In this document: positions 55,427-63,762 of the stretch, piece after piece
Numbering within the stretch: the first letter of the stretch is position 1
Layout: every line of letters begins with the position of its first letter
Source of the DNA: a bacterium
GTDB lineage: Bacteria > Planctomycetota > JAFGQW01
Direction: 5' to 3'
NCBI GenBank assembly: GCA_030426805.1
Contig: JAUHXU010000001.1
Span: 1,390,861 to 1,454,860 of the forward strand
Length of the DNA stretch: 64,000 bases
The notes under the pieces: generated by a model
The model's database searches: none
Told to the model about the DNA's origin: nothing
Seen by the model: the letters and a program-made list of their open reading frames with translations, nothing else
Program-made: the position numbers and the translations under genes

Positions 55427-56419
55427 TCAGAGCAAGCGGAGCGCGCGCAAGTCGTCGCGCGGCTCGTCGAAACTACAGCTTCCGTAGCTCAGCGCGAGCC
55501 CGTCGCGCACGTCCTCGATCGTGTCGAGCGACACGCCGAGATGACGCCACGCGAAGCGCTCGTCGGTGACCTTGAAGTTCGCGGCGACCTCGTCGTCGAG
55601 GATCTCGACCAGGCCGTCGACGTCGAGCGAGTGGCGCGCCGCGAGCGTCGCCGCACCGAACACGTTGAGGAACCCGTGCATCTTCGTGCCGACCGAGGGG
55701 GCGTCGTGTCGGATCGGGTGATGCAGGCCGGCCGTGGCCTTGAACGGCAGGTCTGCGCGCCGGCACGCGTCGATGACTGTCGCGACCTGTTCGCTCGACG
55801 GGAACGCGCTCGCCTCGACGCCCCCGGTCCGGATCTTGTAGCCGGCGCCGGTGTAGCGCTCATACGCCATCGCGTGCGTCTCTGCGTGGTCGGCGAGCGC
55901 CGACACGACCGCCGGGATCGCGTCGCGCCACGCGTCGTCGAGGATTCCCTCGTAGAACAACGTCAACGCCGGCGGACCGGCGCGGTCGACCGCCTCGGCG
56001 ACCCGGGTCAGGAATGCCCCGGTCCGCTCGGCGTCCTCGGCACGCGCGATCGCCGGGTCCGCGGGCAAGCGCACCTCGAACGCATCGACGACGACGCGCT
56101 CGCCGTGCGTGTCGCGAAAGCGCTCGATCGCCGCGAGGTCCTCGTCGAAGGCAGCGAGGAACGACGCTTCATCGTTCGTCGGTCGGCCGACGATCGAGAA
56201 CGAGAACGGCGGCGCCTCGGCGAACAGTTCGGCGCCGATCGCGTCGAGTTCCTCGAGCCGACCGGCCGGGCAGATGAACCGGCCGAGCATCCACTGCTCG
56301 CCACACCGCCGGTAGGCGGCGTAGTTCCGGATCGCCTCGTCGAGCGGCAGCTTCGCCGGGGGAAAGATCCCCGCGTAGTCGATGATCCCGCTCAGCAGCG
56401 AGCGCAATGCAGGCTTCAT
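55427..56419 (-). CDS. Conserved protein of unknown function between gdh and fahA
   Basis: The 330-residue soluble protein has no signal peptide or membrane segment and I do not recognise a named family. It has strong internal motifs that look like a conserved active site: [55 protein letters not shown] and [18 protein letters not shown]. The alternating strands and helices suggest a TIM barrel. It is seven bases downstream of the glutamate dehydrogenase gene and 23 bases upstream of fahA, so a role in amino-acid or aromatic catabolism is likely. Homologues I associate with similar loci are labelled only hypothetical. Confidence 0.8.
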   Translation of the reverse strand: MKPALRSLLSGIIDYAGIFPPAKLPLDEAIRNYAAYRRCGEQWMLGRFICPAGRLEELDAIGAELFAEAPPFSFSIVGRPTNDEASFLAAFDEDLAAIERFRDTHGERVVVDAFEVRLPADPAIARAEDAERTGAFLTRVAEAVDRAGPPALTLFYEGILDDAWRDAIPAVVSALADHAETHAMAYERYTGAGYKIRTGGVEASAFPSSEQVATVIDACRRADLPFKATAGLHHPIRHDAPSVGTKMHGFLNVFGAATLAARHSLDVDGLVEILDDEVAANFKVTDERFAWRHLGVSLDTIEDVRDGLALSYGSCSFDEPRDDLRALRLL

Positions 56420-56426
56420 CGCGCGA

Positions 56427-57704
56427 TCAGGAGTAGACGCCGCGCATCGTCGTCACTTCGAGGACCCGCTGGATCGCGAGCATGAACGCGGCGATGCGCA
56501 TGTTCACGTCGTGCAGGCGGCTCATCTCGAGGACGTCGCCGAACGCGCGGACGAGGATCGTCTCGAGCCGCCGGTTGACCTCTTCCTCTTCCCAGAAGTA
56601 GCCGATGCGGTCCTGGACCCACTCGAAGTAGCTGACCGTGACGCCGCCGGCGTTGCACAGGATGTCGGGCACGATGAAGATACCGCGCTCGTTCAGCACC
56701 GCGTCGCCGTCCGGCGTGATCGGGCCGTTGGCCCCCTCGGCGATGATCTTCGCGCGCACGCGGTGCGCGTTGTCGCCGTCGATGACGCTCTCGAGCGCCG
56801 CCGGCACGAGGATGTCGCACTCGACGAACAGCACGTCGTCGCGCGGAATCTCCTCGGCGCCGGGGAAGCCGCTGACGCGACCGTTGTCGTGGGCGTAGTC
56901 GATCAGCGCGGGGACGTCGAGGCCGGCGGGATTCTTGATCGCGCCGAACACGTCGCTGACCGCAATCACCTTGCAGCCCTGCTCCGCGAGGAGCTTCGCG
57001 CTCACCGAGCCGACGTTGCCGAAGCCCTGCACCGCGACGGTCGCACCGTTGAGGTCGAGCCCCAGGTGCTTCGCGGCTTCGCGGGCCGTCAGCATCACGC
57101 CGCGGCCGGTCGCCTCGACGCGACCGCGCGACCCGCCGATCTCGAGCGGCTTGCCCGTGACGATCGCCGTCGTCGTCTGGCGCGCGTGCATGCTGTACGT
57201 GTCCATCATCCACGCCATCACCTGCGGGTTGGTGTTGACGTCCGGGGCCGGCACGTCTTTCTCCGGCCCGATGATGTCCATGATCTCCGCGGTGTAGCGA
57301 CGCGTCAGGCACTCGAGTTCGCGGCGCGACATGCTCGTCGGGTCGCACGCGATGCCGCCCTTGCCGCCGCCGAACGGGATGCCGACGACCGCGCTCTTCC
57401 ACGTCATCCACGCCGACAGGGCCATCACCTCGTCGAGGGTGACCTGCGGGTGGAAGCGCACGCCGCCCTTCGCGGGCCCGCGGGTGAACGAGTGCTGAAC
57501 GCGGTAGCCTTCGTAGACGGCCCACTCGCCGTCGTCGCGCTGGATCGGGAGGGTGACGATCATCGCCCGGCGCGGCTGCTTGATGAACTCGAGCAGACCC
57601 GGGTCGACGTTCAACCGGGAAGCGGCCTCATCGAACTGCCGCATCGCATGCTCGAACACGGACATCGAGATGCTGGTGGTCTTCGACGTCTTGGACGTTG
57701 CCAC
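56427..57704 (-). CDS. Glutamate dehydrogenase (Glu/Leu/Phe/Val dehydrogenase family)
   Basis: The 425-residue enzyme interconverts glutamate and 2-oxoglutarate. Diagnostic segments are YRVQHSFTRGPAKGGVRFHP, MTWKSAVVGIPFGGGKGGI with the catalytic lysine, VPAPDVNTNPQVMAW with the catalytic Asp, ATGRGVMLTAREAAKHLGL and the Rossmann motif VAVQGFGNVGSVSAKLL. The spacing and KGGVRFHP motif are of glutamate rather than leucine dehydrogenase type. I use GTG 57704, with GAGGAG six bases upstream. The product could collect amino groups from aromatic amino acid degradation, given fahA in the same unit. Confidence 0.93.
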   Translation of the reverse strand: MATSKTSKTTSISMSVFEHAMRQFDEAASRLNVDPGLLEFIKQPRRAMIVTLPIQRDDGEWAVYEGYRVQHSFTRGPAKGGVRFHPQVTLDEVMALSAWMTWKSAVVGIPFGGGKGGIACDPTSMSRRELECLTRRYTAEIMDIIGPEKDVPAPDVNTNPQVMAWMMDTYSMHARQTTTAIVTGKPLEIGGSRGRVEATGRGVMLTAREAAKHLGLDLNGATVAVQGFGNVGSVSAKLLAEQGCKVIAVSDVFGAIKNPAGLDVPALIDYAHDNGRVSGFPGAEEIPRDDVLFVECDILVPAALESVIDGDNAHRVRAKIIAEGANGPITPDGDAVLNERGIFIVPDILCNAGGVTVSYFEWVQDRIGYFWEEEEVNRRLETILVRAFGDVLEMSRLHDVNMRIAAFMLAIQRVLEVTTMRGVYS

Positions 57705-57902
57705 GACGAACTCCTCGGCGAGAAGGCCCGGCGGTGCGGTGCCGGATCCGGGCGGGGGTCCAGGGGATGGGACCGCCGCTGGACGGCGATCCGGATAGGG
57801 CCGGCGAAACCGGAAACATGTCTTAACGGGTGCCCGTGGCCAGGACAAGATCCTCCGGGAATTCGGCGGGCGCCGGGATTGGGCGGGGCGCGGCGGCGGT
57901 GC

Positions 57903-57908
57903 TACACG
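57903..57908 (+). promoter_or_regulatory. Candidate -10 element for a leaderless thiS message
   Basis: TACACG ends seven bases before the thiS ATG at 57916, matching the spacing at lutBC, SRAP and ctaB. No Shine-Dalgarno is present. No TPP riboswitch features were found between 57705 and 57915. Confidence 0.35.
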
Positions 57909-57915
57909 TTCGGGC

Positions 57916-58113
57916 ATGACCGTCGAGATCAACGGCCGCGCGCACACGCTCGAGTCGCCGCGCCTCGTCGAAGCGCTCCGCGCGCTCGGCCTCGACCCGT
58001 CCGCGGTCGCCGTCGAGATCAACGGGCACTTCGTCCGCCGCGACGCGATCCCGGCGACCGAGCTCAGCGACGGGGATCGGATCGAGATCGTCCGCATGGT
58101 GTGCGGGGGCTGA
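57916..58113 (+). CDS. thiS: Thiamine biosynthesis sulfur-carrier protein ThiS
   Basis: The 65-residue ubiquitin-like protein ends in Gly-Gly (MVCGG), the site that is adenylated and converted to a thiocarboxylate. [20 protein letters not shown] and [20 protein letters not shown] with SDGDRIEIV are standard ThiS features. It passes sulfur to ThiG for the thiazole ring. The thiG gene starts four bases downstream. Confidence 0.95.
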   Translation: MTVEINGRAHTLESPRLVEALRALGLDPSAVAVEINGHFVRRDAIPATELSDGDRIEIVRMVCGG

Positions 58114-58117
58114 CCCC

Positions 58118-58948
58118 GTGACCGCCTCCCCACCCCCCGACACGCCCGCCGACCCGCTCGTCATCGCCGGAGAACGCCTCGCCTCGCGGCTGTTCATCGG
58201 CACCGGTCGATACCGGCGAGCGGCCGATCTCGTCGACGCGGTCCGAGCCGCGCGGCCGTCGCTGATCGCCGTCGCGATCCGTCGTGTGGCGCTGGACGCG
58301 CCGGAGGCCGCCGAGCCCGACCCGGTCGCCGCCCTCCTCGATGCCGACCTGGTCGGCCCCGAGGGCGCGCGGCTGCTGCCGAACACGTCCGGCGCGCGGG
58401 ACGCGGCCGAGGCGGTGCGCATCGCACGGCTCGCGCGGGAGGTCGTCGGCCACGGGTGGGTCAAGCTCGAGATCACGCCCGACGAGACGACGCTGCTTCC
58501 CGACCCGATCGAGACGCTCGCCGCGGCCGGCACGCTCGTCGCGGACGGGTTCACGGTGCTCCCCTACATGCCCGCGGACCCGGTGCTCGCGAAGCGGCTC
58601 GAGGACGCCGGTTGCGCGGCGGTGATGCCGCTCGGCGCGCCGATCGGAACCGGGCAGGGCATCACCACGCGGCGCTTCGTCGAGCTGATCGTGCGCGACG
58701 CGTCGGTGCCGGTCGTCGTCGACGCGGGCCTCGGCGCGCCGTCGCACGCGTGCGACGCGATGGAACTCGGGGCCGACGCGGTGCTCGCCAACACGGCGAT
58801 CGCCCGCGCGGCCGACCCGGTCGCGATGGCGCGCGCGTTCGCCGGCGCGGTCGTCGCCGGACGCACCGCACGCATCGCCGGGCGCATCCCGGAGTCGCCG
58901 ACGCCGACCGCGTCGAGTTCGCTCGAGGGCCGCATCGGGCACGGATGA
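58118..58948 (+). CDS. thiG: Thiazole synthase ThiG
   Basis: ThiG forms the thiazole phosphate from 1-deoxyxylulose 5-phosphate, dehydroglycine and ThiS thiocarboxylate. The 276-residue TIM barrel has [38 protein letters not shown] and [16 protein letters not shown] with the Schiff-base lysine. It also has [38 protein letters not shown] and [13 protein letters not shown]. It starts at GTG 58118 and ends in the sequence that also begins lutA (ATGA overlap), so thiS-thiG-lutA form one unit. ThiF and ThiO/ThiH are not in the window. Confidence 0.96.
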   Translation: MTASPPPDTPADPLVIAGERLASRLFIGTGRYRRAADLVDAVRAARPSLIAVAIRRVALDAPEAAEPDPVAALLDADLVGPEGARLLPNTSGARDAAEAVRIARLAREVVGHGWVKLEITPDETTLLPDPIETLAAAGTLVADGFTVLPYMPADPVLAKRLEDAGCAAVMPLGAPIGTGQGITTRRFVELIVRDASVPVVVDAGLGAPSHACDAMELGADAVLANTAIARAADPVAMARAFAGAVVAGRTARIAGRIPESPTPTASSSLEGRIGHG

Positions 58949-59706
58949 CGATGGCGCCGCGCGTCGCATTGTTCGTGCCGTGCGTCGTCGACCGCTTCGC
59001 GCCCCGCGTCGCGATCGCGACCGCGCGAGTGCTCCGACACCTCGGGGTCGAGGTCGACGCGCCTGCCGACCAGACGTGCTGCGGCCAGCCGGCGCTGAAC
59101 GCCGGATTCCCCGACGAAGCGGCGGCCGTCGTCGCGGCGTGGCTCGATCGCTTCGCCGACGCGGACGCGATCGTCGCGCCGTCGGGCTCGTGCGTCGCAT
59201 TCCTGACGCGTCACACGGCCCAGCTCCCGCTCGACGCGCCCGACCGCACACGCGCCGACGCGCTCGCGGGTCGCGTCCACGAGTTCACCGCGTTCGTCAC
59301 CGACGTGCTCGGGCACGCGACGGTCGGCGGCCGATTCGCCGGGCGCGTCGCGTGGCACCCGAGCTGCCACGGGCTGCGCGACCTCGGGGTCGACCGCGCA
59401 GCGGAGGGGCTCGTCGCCGGGGTCGACGGCGTCGAACTCGTCACGATCGCCGACCGCACCGAGTGCTGCGGGTTCGGGGGCACGTTCGCGGTCGACCTGC
59501 CGGCGCTGTCGGCGCGCATGGCCGCGGACAAGTGCGCCGCGCTCGAAGCGGCCGGTGCCGAATGGGTCGTGTCGGCAGACCTGTCGTGCCTGCTGCACCT
59601 GGACGGGTGGCTCCGCCGACACGGCCGTGCGGTGCGGACGATGCACGTCGCCGAGCTCCTCGCGCACGCGCTCGGGCTCGGCGACGGACTCGACGCTACC
59701 GCTTGA
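58945..59706 (+). CDS. lutA: LutA-like cysteine-rich (CCG-domain) iron-sulfur protein
   Basis: The 253-residue protein has two CCG domains with the canonical pairs. Domain 1 has [20 protein letters not shown] and [14 protein letters not shown], with APSGSCVAF; domain 2 has [29 protein letters not shown] and [14 protein letters not shown]. This is the LutA/LldE subunit of the lactate-utilisation complex, normally encoded with LutB and LutC. Here LutBC is a fusion 55 kb away, and lutA is translationally coupled to thiG. The ATG at 58945 lies in ATGA; an in-frame ATG follows two codons later. The end overlaps the convergent VWA gene by 11 bases. Confidence 0.9.
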   Translation: MTMAPRVALFVPCVVDRFAPRVAIATARVLRHLGVEVDAPADQTCCGQPALNAGFPDEAAAVVAAWLDRFADADAIVAPSGSCVAFLTRHTAQLPLDAPDRTRADALAGRVHEFTAFVTDVLGHATVGGRFAGRVAWHPSCHGLRDLGVDRAAEGLVAGVDGVELVTIADRTECCGFGGTFAVDLPALSARMAADKCAALEAAGAEWVVSADLSCLLHLDGWLRRHGRAVRTMHVAELLAHALGLGDGLDATA

Positions 59707-62158
59707 TCTGCTGCGCGCGGCGCACGAGGTCGACGAACTCGGCGCGCCGGCCCTTCGGGTCGTTCGACAGCCCGACCATCGCGAGCTCGAGCACCTGCGC
59801 GAGCGACGCGTTGCCGCGGAACGCCGAGTCGCGCAGCACCATGCAGAACGCAGCGACCGACACCGCGAACTGCGTGTCGTGCGACGCCTGCGCGAAGCCG
59901 AGCCCGGTATCGGTCACCGGCACGTCGAAGCGCGTGCTCGCGTCCGACTCGGGCAGCTTGTAGCGGAGCTTCACGGTCATCAGCTCGGGCGACGCGACGG
60001 CCGCCCGCGCCGCGGCGCGCGGCTTCTGATACTTCAGCGGATCCACGCCCGGTCGCGCCCACTCGACGCCCGCGGGGACGATCTCGTAGAGCGCGGTCAC
60101 CGTGTGTCCGGCACCGATCTCGCCGGCGTCTTTCGTGTCGTCGTTGAAGTCGCGCGCGGCCATCGTGCGGTTCTCGTAGCCGAGCAGCCGGTAGCCGCTC
60201 ACCTTCCCCGGGTTGAACTCGACCTGGATCTTCACGTCCTTGGCGATCGTGATCAGCGTGCCGGCGAGTTCGTCGACGAGCACCTTCTTCGCCTCGGCGA
60301 GCGAGTCGAGGTAGTGGTAGTTGCCGTTGCCGTGCTGCGCGATGCCCTCGAGCTTGTCGTCCTTGTAATTGCCGGAGCCGAAGCCGAGGATCGACAGGAA
60401 CGCGCCGCCCTTGGCCTGCTCGCGGATCAGCGCGATCAGCTCGTCGTTGCTCGACACGCCGACGTTGAAGTCCCCGTCGGTGCAGAGCAGCACGCGGTTG
60501 TTGCCGCCGCGGATGAAGTTCTTCGCGATCAGGTCGTACGCCGACCGGATGCCGGCCGCGCCGTTCGTCGAGCCGCCGGCACGGAGCGCGTCGATCGCCG
60601 CGATCACGCGCGCCTTCTCGTTGCACGGCGTCGACGGCAGTGCGATCCCGCTCTGGCCCGCGTAGGTGACGATCGCGACGCGGTCGCCCTCGTCGAACTG
60701 CTCGACGAGCAGTCGCATCGCCTGCTTGACGAGCGGCAGCTTGTTCGGGTCGCGCATCGAGCCCGACACGTCGAGCAGGAACACGAAGTTCGACGCCGGG
60801 CGCATCGCCTTCGGGACCTCGCGCCCCTTGATGCCGATCCGGGCGATGCGGTGGGCCGGCGCCCACGGGCAGCTCGCGGTCTCGACGTTGACCGAGAACG
60901 GGCGGCCGTCGACCGGGTGCGGGTAGTTGTAGCGGAAGTAGTTCAGGAACTCCTCGATCCGGAGCGCCCCCTTCGGCGGGATCGCGCCCTGGTTCAGGAA
61001 GCGGCGCGCGTTCGCGTAGGACGCGGTGTCGACGTCGATCGAGAACGTCGACAACGGCTCGTCGGTCGGGCGCTTGAACGGGTTCTCGACGATGTAGCCG
61101 TACGACTCGGTGTTCGTGCGGCCGCCCGCGCGGCGGTCGTAGGCGAAGCCGGCGCGGGACTGCTTCTCGTCGGCGTACTTGCGCACCTCGTCGACGTTCT
61201 CGTCAGCGCGCAACGGGACCTTGCGACCGAAGAACGAGTCGGTGGAGTCGGAGCTTTGGGTCGGCGCGTTCGGATCGGCAACCGGGCTCGGGGACAGCGT
61301 CGGAGCCGGCCCCGCGGTCGGCTCCGGCGCCGGCGGCGGCTTCAATGAGCCGCCGGGCTGGTTGTTCGGCGGCACGCGGCCGGCGGGTCCGGTGTACGGC
61401 GCCACCGGCGTCGGCTTGTTCCGGGTGACCGCGCCGACGATCACGTCCTTCAGGCGCGGCGCGGCGTCGGCCGGCTTGTCGACGACCTTCTCGCCGCTGG
61501 TCTTCTTCTCCCCGGCCTTCTTCGCTCCCGCGCCGCCCGCGCCACCGTCGAGTGCAAACCGCGTCCGCGCGGCAGCCGTCTCGGTCCCGAGCGGCTTCGC
61601 GACCGGCGGGTTCTTCGCGAGTTCGTTTCGCTTCGCGAGGCGGTCTTCGCGAGGCGTCTCGCGAAGCCGGTCGTGCACCTCGAAGATCACGTCGGCGTCG
61701 TCGTCGGCATCGTGCTCGATCAGGGTCTCCTCGACGACTTCGAGGCCGTGCTCGACCCGGGCCGGGTCCGGCTTCGCGGCCACGCGCCGGTCGACTCCGC
61801 GGCCCTCGCGATCCAGCACGACGTAGGTGCCGGCGGCGACGATGCCGACGATGCCGGCAGCCACCGCGACACGTTGCAGCGTCCGGAGCGCGCCGGCCCG
61901 GTCCGCGTTCGCGGCGCCGCGCTCGAAGAGTGCGCTGCGCTGGTCCTCGGTGAGGCCGTCGTCGGTCTCGGCCTGCAGCTCGCGTTCGAGCCACGCGGCC
62001 GAGTTGCGGATCTCGTCGACGATGCGGCGCGCCTCCGGGTCGGTGTCGAGGCGGGCTTCGATCGCGGCGCGCTCGGTCGCGAACGCGTCGTCGTCCAGTT
62101 CGCCGAGCGCGTAGGCGGTCAGCATCGGATCGTCGTAGGCGTCGTGGTTCGCGGTCAT
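59696..62158 (-). CDS. Membrane protein with anti-sigma-like N-terminus, VWA domain and DUF3520
   Basis: The 820-residue protein is of the YfbK type. Residues 1-85 are a cytoplasmic helical region resembling an anti-sigma factor (YDDPMLTAYALGELDDDAFA). One helix (about 93-115) crosses the membrane, then a Pro/Ala/Lys-rich linker runs to about residue 330. FSTFSIDVDTASYANARRFL-like sequence (here LSTFSIDVDTASYANARRFL) precedes a VWA domain (about 446-630) with a complete MIDAS, DVSGSM at 453-458. DUF3520 ends the chain. The gene overlaps the upstream ECF sigma gene by ATGA, so it is the likely cognate anti-sigma and signal-sensing protein. Metal-dependent ligand binding outside the membrane is inferred. 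Confidence 0.88.
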   Translation of the reverse strand: MTANHDAYDDPMLTAYALGELDDDAFATERAAIEARLDTDPEARRIVDEIRNSAAWLERELQAETDDGLTEDQRSALFERGAANADRAGALRTLQRVAVAAGIVGIVAAGTYVVLDREGRGVDRRVAAKPDPARVEHGLEVVEETLIEHDADDDADVIFEVHDRLRETPREDRLAKRNELAKNPPVAKPLGTETAAARTRFALDGGAGGAGAKKAGEKKTSGEKVVDKPADAAPRLKDVIVGAVTRNKPTPVAPYTGPAGRVPPNNQPGGSLKPPPAPEPTAGPAPTLSPSPVADPNAPTQSSDSTDSFFGRKVPLRADENVDEVRKYADEKQSRAGFAYDRRAGGRTNTESYGYIVENPFKRPTDEPLSTFSIDVDTASYANARRFLNQGAIPPKGALRIEEFLNYFRYNYPHPVDGRPFSVNVETASCPWAPAHRIARIGIKGREVPKAMRPASNFVFLLDVSGSMRDPNKLPLVKQAMRLLVEQFDEGDRVAIVTYAGQSGIALPSTPCNEKARVIAAIDALRAGGSTNGAAGIRSAYDLIAKNFIRGGNNRVLLCTDGDFNVGVSSNDELIALIREQAKGGAFLSILGFGSGNYKDDKLEGIAQHGNGNYHYLDSLAEAKKVLVDELAGTLITIAKDVKIQVEFNPGKVSGYRLLGYENRTMAARDFNDDTKDAGEIGAGHTVTALYEIVPAGVEWARPGVDPLKYQKPRAAARAAVASPELMTVKLRYKLPESDASTRFDVPVTDTGLGFAQASHDTQFAVSVAAFCMVLRDSAFRGNASLAQVLELAMVGLSNDPKGRRAEFVDLVRRAQQIKR

Positions 62159-62739
62159 GCAGCACCTCCTCGCTCGGTCGCTCGCTCCGTCGGGATCGCT
62201 CCGGACCCCGCGCCCGGGATCCCGAGGTCGCGCAGGTCGCTGCGGCCGAAGTGGCGGCGCAACGTCTGCATCGCGTGGTGGACGAGCACGCCGACGTAGC
62301 TGACGCTGTGCTCGGTGATGCGGCTGATCTCCTTGTAGGAGAGGCCCTCCTGGAACTTCAGCCGGATCACTTCCTGCTGCTTCTCCGGCAGCCCGGCGAC
62401 GACGCGGATGACCGCGTCCCGCGCTTCGAGCTGCTCCACGGCCTGATCGGGCCCCGGCTCGGCGCTCGTGCGCGTGTCGATCGGGACGTTGTCCAGGGAC
62501 TGCATTCGACTTTCCTTCCCCCGCACGTCGAGCGCGAGATTGCGGACCACGGTGAACAGCCACTCGGCGAGCCGCGGTTCGACCCGGGCTCGGTCCTGCT
62601 TGGCCAGGCGGAGGAACGCTTCCTGGACGACGTCCCGCCCTCGCTCGACGTCGAGCAAGAGGCGACTGGCATAGCGGACGAGGCGCCGCTCGTAGCGGTC
62701 CACCACGTCCCGAAACCAGATCCCGAAGTCGTCGGCCAT
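62155..62739 (-). CDS. ECF-type RNA polymerase sigma factor
   Basis: The 194-residue sigma factor has region 2 sequences YASRLLLDVERGRDVVQEAF with LRLAKQDRARVEPRLAEWLF. Region 4 follows as LPEKQQEVIRLKFQEGLSYK, EISRITEHSVSYVGVLVHHA and MQTLRR. ATG 62739 has AGAGGA six bases upstream. Its stop overlaps the start of the VWA/anti-sigma-like gene, a pairing that recurs in planctomycetes and related bacteria. It probably controls its own operon; no promoter motif was assigned. Confidence 0.92.
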   Translation of the reverse strand: MADDFGIWFRDVVDRYERRLVRYASRLLLDVERGRDVVQEAFLRLAKQDRARVEPRLAEWLFTVVRNLALDVRGKESRMQSLDNVPIDTRTSAEPGPDQAVEQLEARDAVIRVVAGLPEKQQEVIRLKFQEGLSYKEISRITEHSVSYVGVLVHHAMQTLRRHFGRSDLRDLGIPGAGSGAIPTERATERGGAA

Positions 62740-62830
62740 CCGCGTTCCTCTCGGTCCATTGCGCGCGTCGGACACACGACGCCACGCCGCGGGGCGAAGT
62801 TTCTTATTCGAAAAGAGCATACCGCCGACC

Positions 62831-62877
62831 TCGCTGCAGCGAATCTGTCCCACTTCGCGCCAGATCAGCCGCAGCGA
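62831..62877. repeat. REP-like element, copy 1 (47 bp)
   Basis: An imperfect palindrome with outer arms TCGCTGC/GCAGCGA and inner arms ATCTG/CAGAT around a TCCCACTTCGCGC loop. It lies just downstream of the RAYT gene and is followed after CCCC by a second copy of identical length. The outer arms carry a compensatory change relative to copy 2. Confidence 0.75.
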
Positions 62878-62881
62878 CCCC

Positions 62882-62928
62882 TCGCTGGCCGCCATCTGTC
62901 CCGTTTCGCGTCAGATCCGCGCCAGCGA
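62882..62928. repeat. REP-like element, copy 2 (47 bp)
   Basis: Same architecture as copy 1 with outer arms TCGCTGG/CCAGCGA and inner arms ATCTG/CAGAT around TCCCGTTTCGCGT. The seventh base pair of the outer stem is G-C here and C-G in copy 1, so pairing is kept. The last 18 bases fall inside the end of the RAYT coding sequence and include its stop codon. Confidence 0.75.
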
Positions 62929-63720
62929 CGTGAGAAAGCGCGGCTCGGCGATACAGCGAAGTGTCGCGCCGACCGCGCGCTCGTCGGCGACGCGCCGTCG
63001 CGCGCGATGTACCGTGCGCCGGGAGCACCCGACGAGCGTGGCGAGTTGACTGCTGTTGCTCCAGCCCAGACGCGCCGCAACCTGGATGAAGAGGTCGCGG
63101 GCCGCCGGAGTCGATCCGACGCGCACCGGATCGACCCGAAGCGCCGCCGCGACCGCCGCCCAGACCACATCGAGCGAGGGCGCGGTCGGCACGTTCGCGG
63201 CCGGCAGCGGCGTGCCGCCGACCCGGCACGAAGGGTCGGACGAGACGAACGTGTGCAGCCACTCCTCGAAGCCGCGCCGCGGCCATCCGAACGCGTCGGC
63301 GACCCGATCGACGGCGACCCACGGGCGTGCGACCGCGCCCATCACATCGCGATACGTCGAGTAGAGCGAAACGAGCGGATCGTCGACGAGGTCCGCGCGG
63401 CAGCCGTTCAGCGCGACGTAGCGGAACTGGTATCGAAGCTTCTGGCGGTCGGCGATGGGCTCGCGTAGCCGGACCGGCTGCCACGCCTGCGGTTGATCGC
63501 GGAAGCGGCGCGTGAACCGACCGAGCAGTGCGCCGACGCGCCGCGGGATCGTCGGCGACACCGGCACGATGAGGTGCGCGTGATTCGGCATCAGGCACGC
63601 CGCCAACGTGCCCGGGAACGAGCGCTCGAGCCCGCGCCACAACCAGCTCGCGTGCTCGGGTTCGAGAAGGTCGCGATGACCGGCGGTCCGGAATGTGACA
63701 TGGATCCACGGGGTCGCCAT
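62911..63720 (-). CDS. REP-associated tyrosine transposase (RAYT, IS200-like Y1 fold) with DnaA-like C-terminus
   Basis: The 269-residue protein has the Y1 transposase HUH pair in CLMPNHAHLIV and a likely catalytic Tyr in YQFRYVALNGCRADLVDDPL, preceded by HVTFRTAGHRDLLEPE. A C-terminal region (about 175-255, with WAAVAAALRVDPVRVG and LGWSNSSQLATLVGCSRRTV) resembles the DnaA-domain helix-turn-helix found in some RAYT proteins. RAYTs are single-copy domesticated transposases that bind or cleave REP palindromes; two matching repeats lie at its 3' end. No IS ends are visible, so it is not an ordinary insertion sequence. Confidence 0.85.
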   Translation of the reverse strand: MATPWIHVTFRTAGHRDLLEPEHASWLWRGLERSFPGTLAACLMPNHAHLIVPVSPTIPRRVGALLGRFTRRFRDQPQAWQPVRLREPIADRQKLRYQFRYVALNGCRADLVDDPLVSLYSTYRDVMGAVARPWVAVDRVADAFGWPRRGFEEWLHTFVSSDPSCRVGGTPLPAANVPTAPSLDVVWAAVAAALRVDPVRVGSTPAARDLFIQVAARLGWSNSSQLATLVGCSRRTVHRARRRVADERAVGATLRCIAEPRFLTSLARI

Positions 63721-63762
63721 GCCGTGTCAGTCGGCCGCGAGGCGAGAAAGTCGCAGCCTTTC

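Noticed and set aside
56427..57704. Naming the dehydrogenase a phenylalanine or leucine dehydrogenase because of the fahA context
   Set aside because: The RGPAKGGVRFHP and MTWKSAVVGIPFGGGKGGI spacing is of the glutamate type, so context alone does not justify another substrate.
57705..57915. A TPP riboswitch ahead of thiSG
   Set aside because: I found none of the conserved thi-box segments, and the -10-like element seven bases before the ATG leaves no room for a leader.
62911..63720. An intact IS200/IS605 insertion sequence
   Set aside because: The protein has RAYT rather than mobile TnpA features. There is no TnpB, and no subterminal hairpins flank both sides; the only repeats are REP-like and lie at one end.
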